The notes under the pieces were generated by a model. That model was not told the origin of the DNA and searched no databases. It worked only from the letters and a program-made list of their open reading frames with translations. This document shows positions 9,008 to 18,550 of a stretch of DNA of 64,000 nt, in pieces (the stretch's first letter is position 1; every line of letters starts with the position of its first letter). Made by a program: the position numbers and the translations under genes. Source of the stretch: Woeseia sp034521225 (GTDB taxonomy: Bacteria > Pseudomonadota > Gammaproteobacteria > Steroidobacterales > Woeseiaceae); contig JAXHMR010000020.1 of assembly GCA_034521225.1 (NCBI GenBank), positions 1 through 64,000 on the forward strand, read 5' to 3'.

Positions 9008-9904
9008 ATGCAGCTTCCACCAACAGTCCTGCCGCAATTCATCAAGGCGCACTCGTTGCCGGCGGAATTCTCAATTACCGCGCAGCGTCATTACCTGCCA
9101 TTCGCTGACTGGCTGTCCAGGCGCGCGCGCCAGACAGCGCCATTCCTGCTCGGTATCAATGGCGCGCAGGGCACCGGCAAGTCGACGCTCGCACAGTTTC
9201 TCAAAGCGGCATTACACGAGGCCGGCCAACGCGCGGCCGTATTGTCCATCGACGACTTTTATCTCGACAAGTTGAGCCGCGAAGCACTGGCTACAGAGGT
9301 TCATCCGCTGTTGCGTGTACGCGGTGTGCCAGGAACCCACGATACCGTGCTGATGCGCCAGACGCTCGGAGATCTGCGATCGCTGAAAGCGGGTGAGACA
9401 TTGCGTGTCCCGGTATTCGACAAGGCGACCGATGATCGTGTCGCTGAAAGTGAATGGGCGAGTATCGACGGGCCGCTGGACGCCGTCATACTCGAAGGCT
9501 GGTGCGTCGGCACGCCGCCGCAGCCGGATTCCGAATTGCAGCAACCGATAAACGGGCTGGAAGCAGCCGAAGACCGCGACGGCCACTGGCGCAGCTATAT
9601 CAATGACTGCCTGCGCGAACGTTATGCGCCGATCTTTGCCGGACTCGACGCATTGTGCTACCTGCAAATACCGGATTTCGGGGTAGTGCCGTTATGGCGT
9701 GCCGAGCAGGAGCGCAAGCTCGCGGCAAGCCGTCCGGGCCGCGGGATCATGAGTGACGCCGGCATCGTGCAATTCGTCCAGTACTTCGAGCGTTTAACGC
9801 GCGTGGCACTCGCGGCTTTGCCGCAAACGGCCGATGTCGTGCTGGAGCTCGCGCGGGACCACACGATAATCGCCAGCCGCTACCGCGACGGTCACCAACA
9901 TTGA
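9008..9904 (+). CDS. P-loop small-molecule kinase (glycerate-kinase-like)
   Basis: 298-residue kinase of the phosphoribulokinase/uridine-kinase-like P-loop group that includes bacterial D-glycerate 3-kinase and yeast Tda10. Walker A GINGAQGTGKST near residue 50, then the acidic SIDDFYLDK motif, VRGVPGTHD, PVFDKATDDR and VILEGWCVG. These are the usual order of substrate and lid motifs. I prefer ATG 9008 because the earlier in-frame start at 8921 lies against the end of repeat A and would add residues without family character. It stands alone, convergent with the next gene. Glycerate is the likely but unproven substrate. Confidence 0.75.
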   Translation: MQLPPTVLPQFIKAHSLPAEFSITAQRHYLPFADWLSRRARQTAPFLLGINGAQGTGKSTLAQFLKAALHEAGQRAAVLSIDDFYLDKLSREALATEVHPLLRVRGVPGTHDTVLMRQTLGDLRSLKAGETLRVPVFDKATDDRVAESEWASIDGPLDAVILEGWCVGTPPQPDSELQQPINGLEAAEDRDGHWRSYINDCLRERYAPIFAGLDALCYLQIPDFGVVPLWRAEQERKLAASRPGRGIMSDAGIVQFVQYFERLTRVALAALPQTADVVLELARDHTIIASRYRDGHQH

Positions 9905-9911
9905 CAGGACG

Positions 9912-10637
9912 CTAACGCGCGAGCGCGTCCTCGAGGGCGACCTGTTGGTAATCAGGCGGAATGTCGAGCCGGTCAGCGTCAATGCCGGTGCTCGTGATAC
10001 TTGTCAGTTCCGACAACTCGCCATATTCGAGGTTTTCGCTGCGCACCGGGATGCCGCCGAGCGTCGCGATATCGATAAAGGAATCGTCGTCCGGCGACAT
10101 TGAAGCAATTTCCGACAGACGGTTCATGAATCCGGTCAATGCGTCAAAGTCGGTGCTGGAAATACCGAGTTCCTCCGCTGTGGCAATGCAGACAATTTCA
10201 TTGATATCGCCCGCGCCGCCGGAGATTTCGGCTTCTTCACAGTCAAAGCCCGCAACGACGTCACGCAACCCCGTGCGTTTAATCTGGAAGACCGGTGCTT
10301 CGGCGGGCACCGGTGCGTACACCTCGGGAAGCGCATCCCGTACCTGCTGCCGTTCTTCCGGCGTCAATCCGGCCAGCATTTTGTCGAGTTGTGCCGCCTG
10401 GTGCCTGGCGACTTCGTCAGCAAAGCCCGGCTTCATCTCCATCCACGATTTTTCGTCGTTATTGAGGATGATCAGTCCATCTCGATCAGGCGTATACAGC
10501 ACCGAATTGGACGGATCACCGAACAGTACGCGTCCGTCAGTGACGACAAACGCGGAGCCGTCGCTGAATTTCATCTCCACATCCGCCATGACACCAGATG
10601 GCACGGCGAGCATCAGAACAGCCTGCCACCAACGCAT
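9912..10637 (-). CDS. Periplasmic protein of unknown function
   Basis: 241-residue exported protein with a signal peptide MRWWQAVLMLAVPSGVMA. The mature part begins DVEMKFSDGSAFVVTDGRV, includes LIILNNDEKSWMEM, a helical TPEERQQVRDAL segment and two cysteines (FDCEEAEI, NEIVCIA) that may form a disulfide. The layout resembles secreted proteins that carry a DUF4412-like domain, but I cannot assign a family with confidence. The start at 10637 is fixed by a strong TGGAGG seven bases upstream; a longer in-frame start at 10676 would hide the signal peptide. Convergent with the kinase gene, seven bases apart. Confidence 0.7.
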   Translation of the reverse strand: MRWWQAVLMLAVPSGVMADVEMKFSDGSAFVVTDGRVLFGDPSNSVLYTPDRDGLIILNNDEKSWMEMKPGFADEVARHQAAQLDKMLAGLTPEERQQVRDALPEVYAPVPAEAPVFQIKRTGLRDVVAGFDCEEAEISGGAGDINEIVCIATAEELGISSTDFDALTGFMNRLSEIASMSPDDDSFIDIATLGGIPVRSENLEYGELSELTSITSTGIDADRLDIPPDYQQVALEDALAR

Positions 10638-10678
10638 GTTTACCTCCAAGAAAGACGCATTCCGCAACAACGCCACGT

Positions 10679-11193
10679 TCAGGCCGATTGCCGTTCCGCA
10701 ATACGCTGCTGAACCCGCCGAAACAGGTCATCGCGCAGGCCGAGCAGCTTGAACGCTTCAACAACGGTGAAAAAGGTGCCGCAAGGTTGGCCTGCACAGG
10801 GTGCTTCAGGATCACCGGCGGCGACTTCTCGATCGCATGCCCGATGAACTGTGCCGCATACCCGCCGACGAAGGCGGCAGCAGCGATAGTCCCGGATACC
10901 TGCATGGGTTCCGCGGCGACTTGTTGCGCCAGCCACAGTACGATACTCGAGAACACCAGGAAAACGACGGCGAACAGGCTGTCCAGTGTAAAATAGAAGA
11001 CAAACAAAGCCAGCAACACGGCATGCGCTACGGTGACACTGACTCCTGAAATTTCAAATGACACCCACGACAATGGAATCATGACACCGAACATGATGAC
11101 CGGGATACCGATCATGTGTACGGCGATATTGACCGGATGCTGATGCGCGGCCGCGTAACCGGTCAGCATTTCCATGAGTCTGGATTCCTGCAT
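10679..11193 (-). CDS. Mpo1-like (DUF962) membrane protein (one frame break)
   Basis: Small multi-pass membrane protein of the Mpo1/YGL010w family, whose yeast member is an iron-dependent dioxygenase acting on 2-hydroxy fatty acids. Conserved histidines are in HQHPVNIAVHMIG near residue 18 and in AQFIGHAIEKSPP, with about four transmembrane helices between and around them. The frame breaks near 10770 in a run of five T (read on this strand); one more T restores the family-like end APFFTVVEAFKLLGLRDD. Restored length is about 171 residues. The start ATG at 11193 has a distant GAGG. Whether the bacterial protein has the same activity is not shown. Confidence 0.75.
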
Positions 11194-11273
11194 AGCATCG
11201 TCAACCTCACGTGCGTCCGGGTGGTGCCAAATGTATCACGATCTATATGCTTCAAGCTTCAGGGGCGGCCAAA

Positions 11274-12572
11274 TCAGCTCTCACGCAGGTAGCCCCAGGT
11301 GTGCAACTTGTCGTGGTCCTCGAACCACCGGTCACCGATATCCTTGCGGTAGTACATGTTCGGAATAAGGATATTTTTAACGCGCTGGTAGGCCTGCGCC
11401 TGGGCCTGTTTGACCGAAACACCGAAGCCCGTGACGATCAGCACGACGCCGGTATGGCCGGTGATCAGCCATTCCCCATTGACGAGTTTGACGTCCTCGA
11501 TGTGTATGCCTTCGTAATTCGGTTTGCGGAAGATGACGACGCGGTCGCGCGAGTTTGCCTCGAACGTCTTCGGGTCGTTGTACGGGAACGGCGGCACGAC
11601 GACGCGCAAGCCGATCTGGAAACCTTTTTTGTACTTGAAATTTACCAAAGAGCCGGTTGCCATGCCGTGCAGGAACTCGGCCACCGGCATCGATAATCCG
11701 TCGACCTGGATGCTGATCGTCGGGTAGCCAAACCGGGCTGTGAACTCGAGCGGATAAATGCCTTGTCCATTGACGATGCAGTTGATGTCGATGTAACCGA
11801 CATAACCTTCCTCCGCCAGCCGTGACTCCAGTTTGGCCAGCGTCGAGCGGTAGATCTTGTTCGGGCCGCTCCAGTACATGCAGGTGCCCATTTCGCCGGT
11901 GGCCGGCCCGATGTCACCCGGGAACAGCAGTTTGTGCTCGAAATTGACGTTGATCGGGTGCATGAACTGCTTGCCATTGAAAAACGCACCGACGGCGACC
12001 TCGACGCCGCGCACTCGCTTTTGCAGCTGGAACTGTTTGACCGTGTCGGAGTAGACGGCTTTGTACGATTGCAGGACGTGAATGACGTCCTTGCCATCAT
12101 CTTCCTGGCCGACGAACAGCAGGCGCTTGATGTTCTGCGCCTCACCACTCGGCTTGATGACGTACGGACCCGGATTCTTTTCGACATGAGCAATGGCTGA
12201 GTCGAAATCAGTGAAGTCCTGGAACGGGATTATCGACACGCCGTGCTTTTTCATTTCCTCCTGGCCGAACGAGCGATCATCTTCGAGCCGGTCGGTGTAC
12301 GTGGTGCCGCCAACGACCGCATGGCCTTCGGCACGAAGTTTCTGCGAGATATCACCCTGGCCGAGTACATCGTCGAATACTATGACGTCCGCCCAGTCGA
12401 CATGCGGTTCCCACTCGTCGACCTTGGGCACGAAGCCGTCGCCGATACTCTGTTCCGATTCGTTACCGATGTAGTAACGAACGTCGTGGCCTTCTTTCGC
12501 GACCTGCCAGGCGATGTCGCTGATCAGGGCGTCGATCGATACGAACAGGAAACGCATTTTAGTGTCGGCCAC
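11274..12572 (-). CDS. PurD-like ATP-grasp ligase
   Basis: 432-residue ATP-grasp enzyme related to phosphoribosylamine-glycine ligase (PurD). N-terminal domain MRFLFVSIDALISDIAW with a VVGGTTYTDRLEDDRSF linker; ATP-grasp elements YVIKPSGEAQNIK, GVEVAVGAFFNGK and GYIDINCIVNGQGIYPLEFTARFG (compare the LEFNARFGDPE of PurD); C-terminal domain GLRVVVPPFPY and TGHTGVVLIVTGFG. Divergence from canonical PurD suggests a paralogue acting on another acceptor rather than the purine pathway step. I propose a GTG start at 12572 because GAGG sits at the right distance; an ATG 15 bases further in is the alternative. It has an AT-rich upstream region with a possible promoter. Confidence 0.7.
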   Translation of the reverse strand: MADTKMRFLFVSIDALISDIAWQVAKEGHDVRYYIGNESEQSIGDGFVPKVDEWEPHVDWADVIVFDDVLGQGDISQKLRAEGHAVVGGTTYTDRLEDDRSFGQEEMKKHGVSIIPFQDFTDFDSAIAHVEKNPGPYVIKPSGEAQNIKRLLFVGQEDDGKDVIHVLQSYKAVYSDTVKQFQLQKRVRGVEVAVGAFFNGKQFMHPINVNFEHKLLFPGDIGPATGEMGTCMYWSGPNKIYRSTLAKLESRLAEEGYVGYIDINCIVNGQGIYPLEFTARFGYPTISIQVDGLSMPVAEFLHGMATGSLVNFKYKKGFQIGLRVVVPPFPYNDPKTFEANSRDRVVIFRKPNYEGIHIEDVKLVNGEWLITGHTGVVLIVTGFGVSVKQAQAQAYQRVKNILIPNMYYRKDIGDRWFEDHDKLHTWGYLRES

Positions 12573-12687
12573 GCTGCACCTCGGTCGGAAACCGCTCCGC
12601 AATGGCCCGGCAAGACCATATAGGGCCAGTACGCCCCCCGGAAATCCGCGCTGTCTGAGCTAAATTAGCAATAAAAAACAACCTTTT

Positions 12688-12715
12688 ACTATACCGTTTT
12701 TGCAGTCTCGGTGAA
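12688..12715 (-). promoter_or_regulatory. Possible sigma-70 promoter for the PurD-like gene
   Basis: On the minus strand TTCACC and TATAGT are separated by 16 bases within an AT-rich patch about 115 bases upstream of the proposed GTG start. The -35 is weak and the assignment rests on position and composition only. Confidence 0.3.
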
Positions 12716-12839
12716 TCCTTGGACTGTGCACTCCTGCGTGGTCCCGCGTTGTCCGATTATCGGCTCATGCCGGATTAAATACGAAGCCCGGCAATCGCAT
12801 GAAGGGAAGCTTACACGATGACAGAATGGTTGCGAGCGC

Positions 12840-13157
12840 GGGCCAGCGGGGCGTGCACGCCAGCTGGCTGAAGAGATTCGCAACCGGGTGTCCGGCTACC
12901 GGCTGGCATGGGGCAGGGAGTACTACTCGGTTGGCATCAGTATCGGTGTTGCACCGACCAGTGCCGTGCAGGACATGGCGTCATTGTTCCGGCTGGCCGA
13001 TGCTGCCTGCTACGCCGCGAAGCATGCCGGGCGCAACCAGGTGCATATCGTTGAGCCCTGGAGCCGGGTGGTCGATACGCAGCGCCTTCGCAAGCTGTTC
13101 TCAGCGACGGCCGAGGCCGCCGCATCCCGCATTTCGCAAAAAGTATCCAACAATTAA
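12840..13157 (+). pseudogene. Remnant of a GGDEF domain
   Basis: Only the last third of a diguanylate cyclase domain is present: ARQLAEEIRNRVSGYR, then YSVGISIGVAP, ADAACYAAKHAGRNQVH, and a short tail. These match the end of a GGDEF domain after the catalytic motif. Upstream in frame the reading runs into a TGA near 12819 and AT-rich noncoding sequence, so the GGDEF signature and any sensor domain are missing. Unlike the frame-broken genes here, this one cannot be repaired by single-base changes; it looks like a real deletion relic. Confidence 0.7.
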
Positions 13158-13324
13158 CGGGCCGGGCCGGCTGTGCGCCGTGCCAGTCGCAAACCACCCG
13201 CCTGAACCGTTGCCCGCTGTCGGCATCGGTAGCGTAGAATACGCAGCATCGTCTGGCCGGATCCGTCACCGATTCGCGGATTAGTCGTGCCGACGCCTCC
13301 CCGAACCCGAGCCAGGAGCTGACC

Positions 13325-15359
13325 ATGCTGTTTCGTGCCCTGTTGATTGCATCGCTGCTGCCGGCTGCCGCCGGCGCCACGCCCGCCGTGCTAAGCAATA
13401 CCGACATATTCGAACTGGAAATCGCTGCGGACGCACAGATAGCACCCGACGGGCAGCGCATTGCCTACGTGCGCCAGTCCATGGACATCATGACCGATCG
13501 CGCGCGTGCCAATATCTGGGTGGTATCCACCGACGGTTCCGGGCATCGCCCGCTTCTGTCCGGAGCGGACAGCTACCAGGGTCCGCGCTGGTCGCCGGAT
13601 GGCGAGCGCCTGGCGTACGTATCGTCGGCTGAAGGCCGTGGTCCGGAACTTTATGTCCGCTGGATGGACAGCCGGCAGACGGCCCTTTGACCATAACCTG
13701 CCGAAAGCCCATCGTCTGTTGCATGGTCCCCGGACGGTTCGCAAATTGCATTTTCAATGCGGGTGCCGGACTCGCAGGAGCCACTGGCCAAGCCGCCCGC
13801 CAAGCCTGAAGGCGCCGAGTGGGCACCGCCGGTGAAGGTGATCGAAGACGTTTTTTACCGTTCCGACGGCGGCGGCTATGTCGAGCCAGGCTATAACCAC
13901 CTGTTTGTCGTGCCCGCCGACGGCGGGACACCGCGGCAACTGACCAGCGGCCCGTTCCAGCACGGCGGCCCGCTATCATGGTCGCGTGACGGACAGCGCA
14001 TTTATTTCTCGGCCAATCGTGTCGATGAATGGCAATACGATCCGGTCGAATCTGAAATCTGGTTCGTCGACGTCGCGTCCGGCGAGCTCGAGGTATTTGA
14101 CAGACCGTGACGGCCCGGACTTCGCACCGGCCGTATCGCCGGATGGACGGCGCATCGCGTGGCTCGGGTTCGATGACCGCAAGATGGGCTATCACAACAC
14201 GCGCGTGCATGTCATGGATGCTGACGGCAGCAACAAGCGTGTGGTCAACGCGGACCTCGACCGTTCGATCAGTGCGGTGCAGTGGGCGGGCAGTTCCAAT
14301 CGCTTACTCGTCCGCTATGACGATCATGGAAAGACGCTGGTTGCCCGCATGGACCTGAACGGCTCGCTGCAGACGCTCGTCAGTGATGTCAGTGGTGCGT
14401 CAATCGGCCGGCCGTACACCAGCGGCGGGTTTACCGTCGCCGGTGGCGGCAGCTTTGCCTACACTCGTGGCAGCGCGCTACGGCCCGCCGACGTTGGCGT
14501 TGGTGACTTGCGTGGCAATTCACGGCAGCTGACAGCGCTTAACGAAGATTTGCTGGCACACCGTACGCTCGGTGACGTTGAAGCGATTCGCTGGACGTCG
14601 TCGGCCGATGGCCTGGAAATCGAAGGATGGCTGGTAACGCCGCCGAATTTCGATCCCCAACAGGAATACCCGCTGATCCTCGAAATACACGGTGGGCCTT
14701 TCGCCGCTTACGGCCCGCACTTCAGCGCTGAAGTCCAGTTATTTGCCGCGGCAGGCTATGTCGTCCTGTATGCGAATCCTCGTGGGTCCACCAGTTACGG
14801 CTATGACTTTGCCAATGAAATACACCACAACTACCCGGGCCAGGATTACGATGACCTGGTATCCGGCGTTGATGCGATTATCGAGCGCGGATTCATCGAC
14901 AGCGATCAGTTGTTCGTCACCGGCGGTTCGGGCGGCGGCGTGCTGACCGCGTGGATCGTCGGCAAGACGGAGCGTTTTGCCGCGGCCGTGTCGGCAAAAC
15001 CGGTCATCAACTGGACCAGCATGACGCTGACAACTGATATCGGGACATTCATGCCGGGCTACTGGTTTGCGAGCCTGCCGTGGGAGGACCCTGATGCCTA
15101 CTGGAAGCGCTCCCCGCTGTCGCTGGTCGGCAATGTAACGACACCGACCATGCTGCTGACCGGCGAACAGGATTACCGCACGCCGATCTCGGAGTCCGAG
15201 CAGTATTACCAGGCGCTCAAGCTACGGCGGGTTGATACCGCGCTGGTACGAGTCCCCGAAGCGTCGCACGGTATCGCCGCGCGGCCGTCGCACCTGATTG
15301 CCAAGGTCGACAATATCCTGGCGTGGTTCGAGCGCTACCGCGACAGCGACTCGGACTAA
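13325..15359 (+). CDS. Secreted S9 prolyl-oligopeptidase family peptidase (three frame changes)
   Basis: About 678 residues after repair. Signal peptide MLFRALLIASLLPAAAGA; WD40/TolB-like beta-propeller repeats (QIAPDGQRIAYVRQ, PRWSPDGERLAYVS, VAWSPDGSQIAFSMRVP, PAVSPDGRRIAWLG); then an alpha/beta-hydrolase domain with nucleophile Ser in VTGGSGGGVL, Asp in GEQDYRTP and His in PEASHGI. Frame changes near 13690, 13715 and 14100 each involve one base, the last in TTT. All propeller and catalytic motifs are preserved, so an active exported dipeptidyl- or acylaminoacyl-peptidase is likely. Start ATG 13325 has CAGGAG upstream. Ends convergent with mscL across a hairpin. Confidence 0.85.
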
Positions 15360-15375
15360 GCAACCGCAACGCGCG

Positions 15376-15403
15376 GCCCTCCTGGCGAAAACGCCGGGAG
15401 GGC
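15376..15403. terminator. Hairpin between convergent genes
   Basis: GCCCTCCTGGCG and CGCCGGGAGGGC pair over 12 bp (one G-T) around an AAAA loop, between the S9 peptidase and mscL. No U-tract follows on either strand, so it may be a weak bidirectional terminator or only an mRNA-end structure. Confidence 0.5.
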
Positions 15404-15447
15404 GGCTATTGGCAACCCTGTTGGCCGGGGACACCCTGGCGCAGCGG

Positions 15448-15864
15448 CTAACCCTTCCGCAGGGCGTCCCGGATTTCAGTCAGCAGCAGGACTTCCGCCG
15501 ATTGCGCGGCCGGCTCGGGCGGCGTCTCTTTCTCCCTCCGCACCAGCGTGTTCATCGCCTTGACGACCATGAAAATCGCAAACGCAACGATTATGAAATT
15601 GATCACTGAATTGATGAACATACCGTAGTTGATTGTGGCCGCGCCCGCCTCCTGCGCCGCCTTAAGCGAGGCGTAGTCGGACCCGGTCAGGTCGATATAA
15701 AGCTGGCTGAAATCGACCCTGCCCAGCGCGAGGCCGATCGGCGGCATAATGACGTCCTGCACCAGTGATGTGACGATCTTGGTGAATGCGGTGCCGATAA
15801 CAATGCCGACCGCCATATCAACAACATTCCCCCGCATCGCAAACTTTTTGAATTCATTAAGCAT
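15448..15864 (-). CDS. mscL: Large-conductance mechanosensitive channel MscL
   Basis: 138 residues, the normal size. N-terminal amphipathic helix MLNEFKKFAMRGN, first transmembrane helix VVDMAVGIVIGTAFTKIVTS with the glycine-rich pore lining, a periplasmic loop, second helix INFIIVAFAIFMVVKAMN and a cytoplasmic helix ending LLLTEIRDALRKG. The channel opens on membrane tension and releases solutes during osmotic downshock. ATG 15864 is preceded by AGGAAA. Single-gene unit. Confidence 0.96.
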   Translation of the reverse strand: MLNEFKKFAMRGNVVDMAVGIVIGTAFTKIVTSLVQDVIMPPIGLALGRVDFSQLYIDLTGSDYASLKAAQEAGAATINYGMFINSVINFIIVAFAIFMVVKAMNTLVRREKETPPEPAAQSAEVLLLTEIRDALRKG

Positions 15865-16094
15865 ATTTGATTTCCTTTCTGGTTACCTGTATCGCCTTGT
15901 TCCGCTGGTATGCACCCATTGCCGATCCTGCCGAGGATTGGCGACGGAGGCGTGCAGGCGGTTGCGGCGGTACGCCATTTTCCCTGATTACTGCGCGGCG
16001 TAAAGAATTTCGTTGCGAGGTGATCTGGTACCGGCATTGGCTGTACCGTATCCTTTCGGCCTGATCATCGGTGCGGCACGGGTTACGAGCAGTC

Positions 16095-16766
16095 ATGAGC
16101 AACGACAACTACAAGCACAGTGGCTATGCTTCACCACCGTGCGCATTACCCGATGTCGACGGGATCAGCGGCGATGCCGTGGACGATATCAAGGCGTGGC
16201 GCAATCGCGAGCGGCAACGCCTGATCGGCTTGCGCCGGTCCATCAAGACCGCGGAGCGGCGTCTGCTGGATGCCAGTATCGCGGATGGGCTGGATGCCGT
16301 GCTGCCGAAATCCGCTGGCACGGTCGTGGCGGTCTATTGGCCGATTCGCGGTGAACCGGACCTGCGCGACTGGTGTGCCGGGGCTGCGGCCCGGGGTTTT
16401 ACGCTGGCGCTCCCGGTGGTAACGGGCAAGGACCAGCCGCTGGCCTTCTTGCCCTGGCGCCCCGGTGACACGCTGGTGCCGGGCGCGCTGAAAATTCCGG
16501 TGCCGCCTGGCGGTGAGCCGGTGCAGCCAGACGTCGTCGTGTCGCCACTTGTCGGCTTCGACGAGAACCGGCACCGGCTGGGCAATGGCGGCGGATACTA
16601 TGACCGGACGCTGGCGTCGTACGACCTGAAGCCGCTGACGATCGGCGTAGGCTACCGGCGCTGCGCGCTGCGCACGATTTATCCGCAAGCGTTCGACGTA
16701 CCGATGGACTGCATCATTACCGAGGATGCGATAACACCGGAACATTGCGGCCGCGACCGCGTCTGA
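16095..16766 (+). CDS. 5-formyltetrahydrofolate cyclo-ligase family protein
   Basis: 223-residue enzyme converting 5-formyl-THF to 5,10-methenyl-THF with ATP hydrolysis. Diagnostic motif GFDENRHRLGNGGGYYDRTL near residue 155, the PVVTGKDQPLAF segment and an early Arg-rich helix (RQRLIGLRRSIKTAE). ATG 16095 was chosen over a GTG 24 bases earlier. The N-terminus has about 25 extra residues before the core, which is unusual but not disruptive. No operon partner; the next gene starts 55 bases downstream. Confidence 0.88.
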   Translation: MSNDNYKHSGYASPPCALPDVDGISGDAVDDIKAWRNRERQRLIGLRRSIKTAERRLLDASIADGLDAVLPKSAGTVVAVYWPIRGEPDLRDWCAGAAARGFTLALPVVTGKDQPLAFLPWRPGDTLVPGALKIPVPPGGEPVQPDVVVSPLVGFDENRHRLGNGGGYYDRTLASYDLKPLTIGVGYRRCALRTIYPQAFDVPMDCIITEDAITPEHCGRDRV

Positions 16767-16821
16767 CGTGTAACAGCAATCAATCGCCACCTGACAGCGC
16801 ACAACAATGGGACAATGAACC

Positions 16822-17205
16822 ATGCGTACAACAGCAATACTTACACTTGTCATCCTCTTTCTCGCTGCCGCCGCCGCCGACAGCAAGGAGAGGGTTGCGC
16901 ACCTGACCGGCAGCGGTAGCTCGACGACCCAGGAGTTCGAAGTCCAGGCACCATGGATCCTCGACTGGCGCGTCAATTCCGATTTCCCTCAGTCGATGGC
17001 AATCGAAATTACGTTGCTCGACGGCGCCACCGGATTCCACAAGGGGCTCGTACTGCAAACCAAGCAGCGTGGCAACGGCGTGCGACTGTTCCGCGAAAGC
17101 GGACGGTTCCGCCTGCGCATCAGCGCAACATTGGCCGACTGGGACCTGCGTGTCGAAGAGTTGACCAAAGATGAGGCGGAAGCCTATACACCGGCGGGCC
17201 GCTAG
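16822..17205 (+). CDS. Small secreted protein of unknown function
   Basis: 127 residues with signal peptide MRTTAILTLVILFLAAAAA. The mature part alternates short beta-type segments (TQEFEVQAPWILDWRVNSD, MAIEITLLDG, RFRLRISATLADWDLRVEEL), suggesting a small beta-sandwich. No cysteines or metal motifs. I recognise no family. It follows the folate cyclo-ligase by 55 bases on the same strand and may share its transcript. Confidence 0.65.
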   Translation: MRTTAILTLVILFLAAAAADSKERVAHLTGSGSSTTQEFEVQAPWILDWRVNSDFPQSMAIEITLLDGATGFHKGLVLQTKQRGNGVRLFRESGRFRLRISATLADWDLRVEELTKDEAEAYTPAGR

Positions 17206-17226
17206 ACAGTTCCCCGGCCCTGGTCC

Positions 17227-17240
17227 GGATAATTCATGAC
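17227..17240. repeat. Short end fragment of repeat A
   Basis: GGATAATTCATGAC resembles the terminal arm of repeat A with two changes. The TGA stop codon of the DUF418 gene on the minus strand lies inside it. Confidence 0.35.
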
Positions 17241-18544
17241 CGTATTGGCTGACGGCGCCAGTACGTCAGCGAACGCCACAGCCATTCAGCCGGCCCGAAA
17301 CGGAACCGCTCGAGCCACAGCGGGCTGACGTAAAGTTGCAGCCCTATGACGGCAATCACGAACAGCATCTGGGCCAGGCGTGGAACATCGCCGTACAGGC
17401 CGAGACCATAGCCGTAAAATATGCTCGTCAGTATCAGCGAATGCAGCAGGTAGTGCGTAAAGGCCATGCGCCCGACGGCAGCGAATCGCCGCATCAGGCG
17501 GGACAGCGCGCCGGACTGCACAATGCGCATGACAAGGGCAAGGTGCCCGAACGCGACCAGTACGCTGCCGATGTAGTTCGCAATGCCACCCTGCTTCATG
17601 GTGTACAGGCTGTCGAAACCGTGCGCATACAGATCGACGCAGGAGTAAAGCATGATCGGCAATCCAAGCCCGTAGCCGGCCATCATCATGCGACGGTAGA
17701 AGCCCGGGCTTCGTCTCCCTGAAAGAATGGCAAGCTTCATGAGCGCCATGCCAAGCAGCATCAGGCCGCCAACGCGCCACAGCATGAAGGCAAACAATCC
17801 CTGCGCCTGCATCATTGCGACGAGTGGCACGCGGTGTTCGAATATGTCGGCATAGCTGCCCCGGTGCGCTTCGACGTCATCGCGGATGGATGCCTCCGTC
17901 GGGACCAGGAAGAGGGCGATTTCCTGCCACTCATCGAGCGTGTCCTGTTGTTCGCTGCTCAATGTTTCGCCCGCATCGCGCAATTCGGCAATCTCCTGAC
18001 TGCGCTCCTTCAGGTCGCTCATGTAGTAGTACGCGCCGTGGTTGATCAGCAGCGCGACTGGCAGCAGCAGGCAGGCAATGATGATCAGGGCGCGGGGTGA
18101 ACGCTTGCGCAATGGATAGATAAGCATGCCAAGCGCCGCATAAGAGAACAGTATGTCGCCGAACCAGATGAAATAAGCGTGCAGCGCCCCGATTACCAGC
18201 AGCCAGAACATGCGGCGGTAATAAACACCGGCGAGCGGTGTGCCGCGAGCTTCGGAGCGTTCCCACATCAGCACGAGTCCGCCGCCGAACAGCATCGAGA
18301 ACAGGCTCATGAACTTCTGGTCGAACAGGATGTGGGTCACGAACCAGGTGCCGAGGTTGTACCACTCCTGCCCGCCCATCACGAACGGGTTCGTGTAAGC
18401 CGCAAATGGCATCGCAAACGCATAGATGTTCATGACGAGAATGCCGAGGACGGCAACCCCGCGAAGCGTGTCGATTGCGTCAATTCGTTCGCCCGCCGAT
18501 ACCGGGGCGGGACTGTCCGGCGTGGCCGGGTGACTGCTTGTCAT
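17234..18544 (-). CDS. DUF418 family multi-pass membrane protein (YeiB-like)
   Basis: 436 residues with about ten transmembrane helices. N-terminal RIDAIDTLRGVAVLGILVMN is the typical opening of this family; LFSMLFGGGL and the C-terminal DUF418 signature LERFRFGPAEWLWRSLTY are clear. The family relates distantly to membrane acyltransferases, but its function is not established. A soluble helical insert (about residues 185-225) lies between membrane segments. The stop sits in a repeat A fragment. The AlaX gene lies six bases away on the same strand and is read first, so the two are probably co-transcribed. Confidence 0.85.
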   Translation of the reverse strand: MTSSHPATPDSPAPVSAGERIDAIDTLRGVAVLGILVMNIYAFAMPFAAYTNPFVMGGQEWYNLGTWFVTHILFDQKFMSLFSMLFGGGLVLMWERSEARGTPLAGVYYRRMFWLLVIGALHAYFIWFGDILFSYAALGMLIYPLRKRSPRALIIIACLLLPVALLINHGAYYYMSDLKERSQEIAELRDAGETLSSEQQDTLDEWQEIALFLVPTEASIRDDVEAHRGSYADIFEHRVPLVAMMQAQGLFAFMLWRVGGLMLLGMALMKLAILSGRRSPGFYRRMMMAGYGLGLPIMLYSCVDLYAHGFDSLYTMKQGGIANYIGSVLVAFGHLALVMRIVQSGALSRLMRRFAAVGRMAFTHYLLHSLILTSIFYGYGLGLYGDVPRLAQMLFVIAVIGLQLYVSPLWLERFRFGPAEWLWRSLTYWRRQPIRS

Positions 18545-18550
18545 TATTTG

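Noticed and set aside
12840..13157. GGDEF fragment as a frame-broken but complete diguanylate cyclase
   Set aside because: No upstream frame contains the GGDEF motif or a start; single-base repair cannot restore it.
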